NCBI RefSeq assembly: GCF_003576455.2
Contig: NZ_CP032869.1
Coordinates: forward strand, 2,294,001 to 2,358,000
Direction: 5' to 3'
DNA: 64,000 nt
DNA from: Mucilaginibacter celer
Lineage (GTDB): Bacteria; Bacteroidota; Bacteroidia; Sphingobacteriales; Sphingobacteriaceae
Below, one piece after another: positions 62,576 through 64,000 of the stretch. Under the pieces are notes generated by a model, which was not told where the DNA came from, did not search any database, and saw only the letters and a list, made by a program, of their open reading frames with translations. Position 1 is the stretch's first letter. The number at the start of each line of letters is the position of its first letter. A program made the translations under genes and the position numbers.

Positions 62576-63037
62576 ATGACTACAGTGATCATGAATGACG
62601 ATGCCTTTGAAAAACGAGGCTTTAAAATATCTACCGATAAAAACCTGCTCAATGTTGATGTTATTTATGATTTTTTGAATAACGATTCGTACTGGGCCAA
62701 GGGTATCCCCCGTCAGAAATTGGCACGTGCCATTGAAAACTCCATGTGTTTTGGAATTTATTTTAACGACCAGCAGGCAGGCTTTGCCCGCGTGGTTACC
62801 GATAATGCCACATTTGCCTATATCTGCGATGTGTTTGTTTTGCCGGACTACCGTGGTAAAAGCTTATCAAAATGGCTGGTGCAAACTATCATCAAACATC
62901 CCGATTTGAAAGGTTTAAGGCGATGGTCGCTCGCTACGGCAGATGCGCACAATTTGTACAACCAGTTTGGCTTTTCGCCGCTTGCCAAGCCCGAAAGCTG
63001 GATGGAGATTTATACCCCATACATCAAACCTCAATAA
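62576..63037 (+). CDS. GNAT family N-acetyltransferase
   Basis: 153 residues. GFARVVTDNATFAYICDVFVLPDYRGKSLSKWLVQTI contains the beta4 strand and the acetyl-CoA loop (YRGKSL), and LATADAHNLYNQFGFSPL the C-terminal motif. Substrate unknown. Lies between the thioesterase-like gene and the AlbA_2 gene, spacing 6 and 15 bp. Confidence 0.92.
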   Translation: MTTVIMNDDAFEKRGFKISTDKNLLNVDVIYDFLNNDSYWAKGIPRQKLARAIENSMCFGIYFNDQQAGFARVVTDNATFAYICDVFVLPDYRGKSLSKWLVQTIIKHPDLKGLRRWSLATADAHNLYNQFGFSPLAKPESWMEIYTPYIKPQ

Positions 63038-63052
63038 TTTAACCCTACGGCT

Positions 63053-63685
63053 ATGAACAAAACCAATGTAAGGAAGCTGATATTTGAAGGAGAAAGCGTA
63101 ACGCTCGACTTTAAAAAAACAATTACAAGCTGCGAAAAAATAGCCCGCACCATGGTATCATTCGCCAACAATAAAGGCGGCAAATTATTGATCGGTGTTG
63201 CCGATGATGGCACTATAAAAGGTGTAAAATCTGAAGAGGAAGAAAAGTACATGATCACCCGTGCCGCGCATCTTTTTTCGCGCCCGGCCCTCGACCCTGT
63301 ATTTGAAGAGATTTATGTTGATGATAAGGTAGTGCTGCTTGTTGATATTGCCGCGAGCGACCTTAAACCTCACTACGCCTTAGCCGAAGACGGCAAATGG
63401 TGGGCTTACGTACGCGTGAAGGATAAAAGTGTATTAGCCAGCAAAATTGTACTGGAAGTGCTAAAGCGTTCATCAAATGATCAGGGCGTTTTAATTGAAT
63501 ACTCAGATAATGAACGTACCTTGTTAGGCCACCTTGAAAAGGCTGGCCGCGTTACTATAAAAGAGTGCGCAGAGCTTTTAAAAGTTGGCCGTCGAAGGGC
63601 CCAGGGTTTGCTTGTAGATTTAATTCTTTCGGGCATCATAAAAATCAACACCACCGAGAAAGAAGAATATTATACAGCCTGCTGA
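63053..63685 (+). CDS. AlbA_2 (Schlafen-type divergent AAA) domain protein
   Basis: 210 residues. The N-terminal domain FEGESVTLDFKKTITSCEKIARTMVSFANNKGGKLLIGVADDGTIKGV is the AlbA_2 pattern. About residues 150-205 form a winged-helix-like tail (LGHLEKAGRVTIKECAELLKVGRRRAQGLLVDLI). Such proteins are often regulators or nucleic-acid binders; a few Schlafen-like ones are linked to defence. The plain operon setting favours a regulatory role, which is inference. Confidence 0.88.
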   Translation: MNKTNVRKLIFEGESVTLDFKKTITSCEKIARTMVSFANNKGGKLLIGVADDGTIKGVKSEEEEKYMITRAAHLFSRPALDPVFEEIYVDDKVVLLVDIAASDLKPHYALAEDGKWWAYVRVKDKSVLASKIVLEVLKRSSNDQGVLIEYSDNERTLLGHLEKAGRVTIKECAELLKVGRRRAQGLLVDLILSGIIKINTTEKEEYYTAC

Positions 63686-63700
63686 CTTTTGTTAGCAGGC
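63677..63700. terminator. Hairpin at the end of the AlbA_2 gene
   Basis: gcctgct pairs with agcaggc around the stop codon (63677-63700), with no T run; weak terminator or spacer hairpin before MATE. Confidence 0.35.
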
Positions 63701-63707
63701 AAATTGT

Positions 63708-63715
63708 TACTTTTG
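63708..63715 (+). promoter_or_regulatory. -7 box (TACTTTTG) of the MATE gene
   Basis: Exact TAnnTTTG match 19 bases before the ATG at 63735; TTG at 63689 is only 16 bp away from it. Confidence 0.5.
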
Positions 63716-63734
63716 GCGCCCCACACCAAATGTA

Positions 63735-64000
63735 ATGACCGGCATCTTTTCGAAATATAAACCTTTTTATAGCGAGAGTTTGAAACTGGCTATTCCGGTT
63801 GTTTTTTCAAACCTGGGCCATACCCTGGTACAAACATCTGATACAATTATTGTAGGTCATTTTGCGGGCACTTCATCGTTGGCGGCAGTGGCGCTGGTAA
63901 ACAGTTTGTTTATGGTGCCGTTGGTAATTGGGATGGGGATTTCGTATGGTCTGACTCCCCTTGTTGCTCAGAACAATGGCCGGGGTGATAAGCGCGAATG
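63735..64000 (+). CDS. MATE-family efflux transporter, 3'-truncated by window end
   Basis: The frame from ATG 63735 (MTGIFSKYKPFYSESLKLAIPV) stays open to the last base, ~88 codons. The first helices show the MATE pattern: AIPVVFSNLGHTLVQTSDTIIVGHFAG and GISYGLTPLVAQNNGRGD. These are Na+ or H+ coupled multidrug exporters. The remainder lies outside the window. Confidence 0.88.
   Translation, partial: MTGIFSKYKPFYSESLKLAIPVVFSNLGHTLVQTSDTIIVGHFAGTSSLAAVALVNSLFMVPLVIGMGISYGLTPLVAQNNGRGDKRE

Overview
The window looks like chromosome of a Bacteroidota bacterium, most likely a Sphingobacteriaceae member close to Mucilaginibacter or Pedobacter. This is inferred from gene content (CydAB, ppk-ppx, MgtE, WbqC, GxxExxY, OtsAB fusion, GH15, TPR proteins after gyrA), Bacteroidota-type -7 boxes (TAnnTTTG), few Shine-Dalgarno sequences and many short intergenic repeats. 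I saw no rRNA, tRNA, CRISPR array or prophage.

Layout. 1-6.2 kb: end of a DUF1080 sugar hydrolase, a GntR regulator, a secreted GH78-like glycosidase and cytochrome bd oxidase (cydBA). 6.2-6.9 kb: a tandem-repeat array. 6.9-17.4 kb: a sugar-catabolism island. A LacI-type regulator faces xylB-xylA-SSS symporter, with an operator palindrome lying on the -33 box; next comes uxaC-kdgK-eda-exuT for glucuronate. Together they suit growth on glucuronoxylan fragments. UxuA and UxuB are not in the window. 17.4-35.0 kb: mostly housekeeping genes (MBL hydrolase, TlpA-like thioredoxin, two-component system, corA, WbqC, lipid A-type acyltransferase, GT2, MscS, aroQ, xerC/D, prmC, ribD, EamA, YigZ, mgtE).

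35.0-37.9 kb is the most unusual part. A GxxExxY gene (PD-(D/E)XK-like fold) sits between two arrays of the same ~55-bp repeat in opposite orientations. The gene is split by an IS481-family element with a 7-bp target duplication (TATTAAC). Removing the IS and one duplication copy restores a clean 125-codon reading frame. A third array of the same repeat, without the gene, lies at 6.3-6.75 kb.

37.9-64 kb: bioB, a secreted protein made of YYDRFD repeats, yajQ, ppk-ppx, ubiX, an SDR, a small abundant-looking secreted protein, otsAB with a GH15 trehalase/glucoamylase-like gene, a peroxiredoxin, a cold-shock gene, an MFS transporter, hemF, gyrA with two TPR genes, a second SDR, a small lipoprotein, a DUF4442 thioesterase, a GNAT, an AlbA_2 protein and the start of a MATE transporter.

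Function names rest on recognising motifs and family resemblance by eye; no database search was run.
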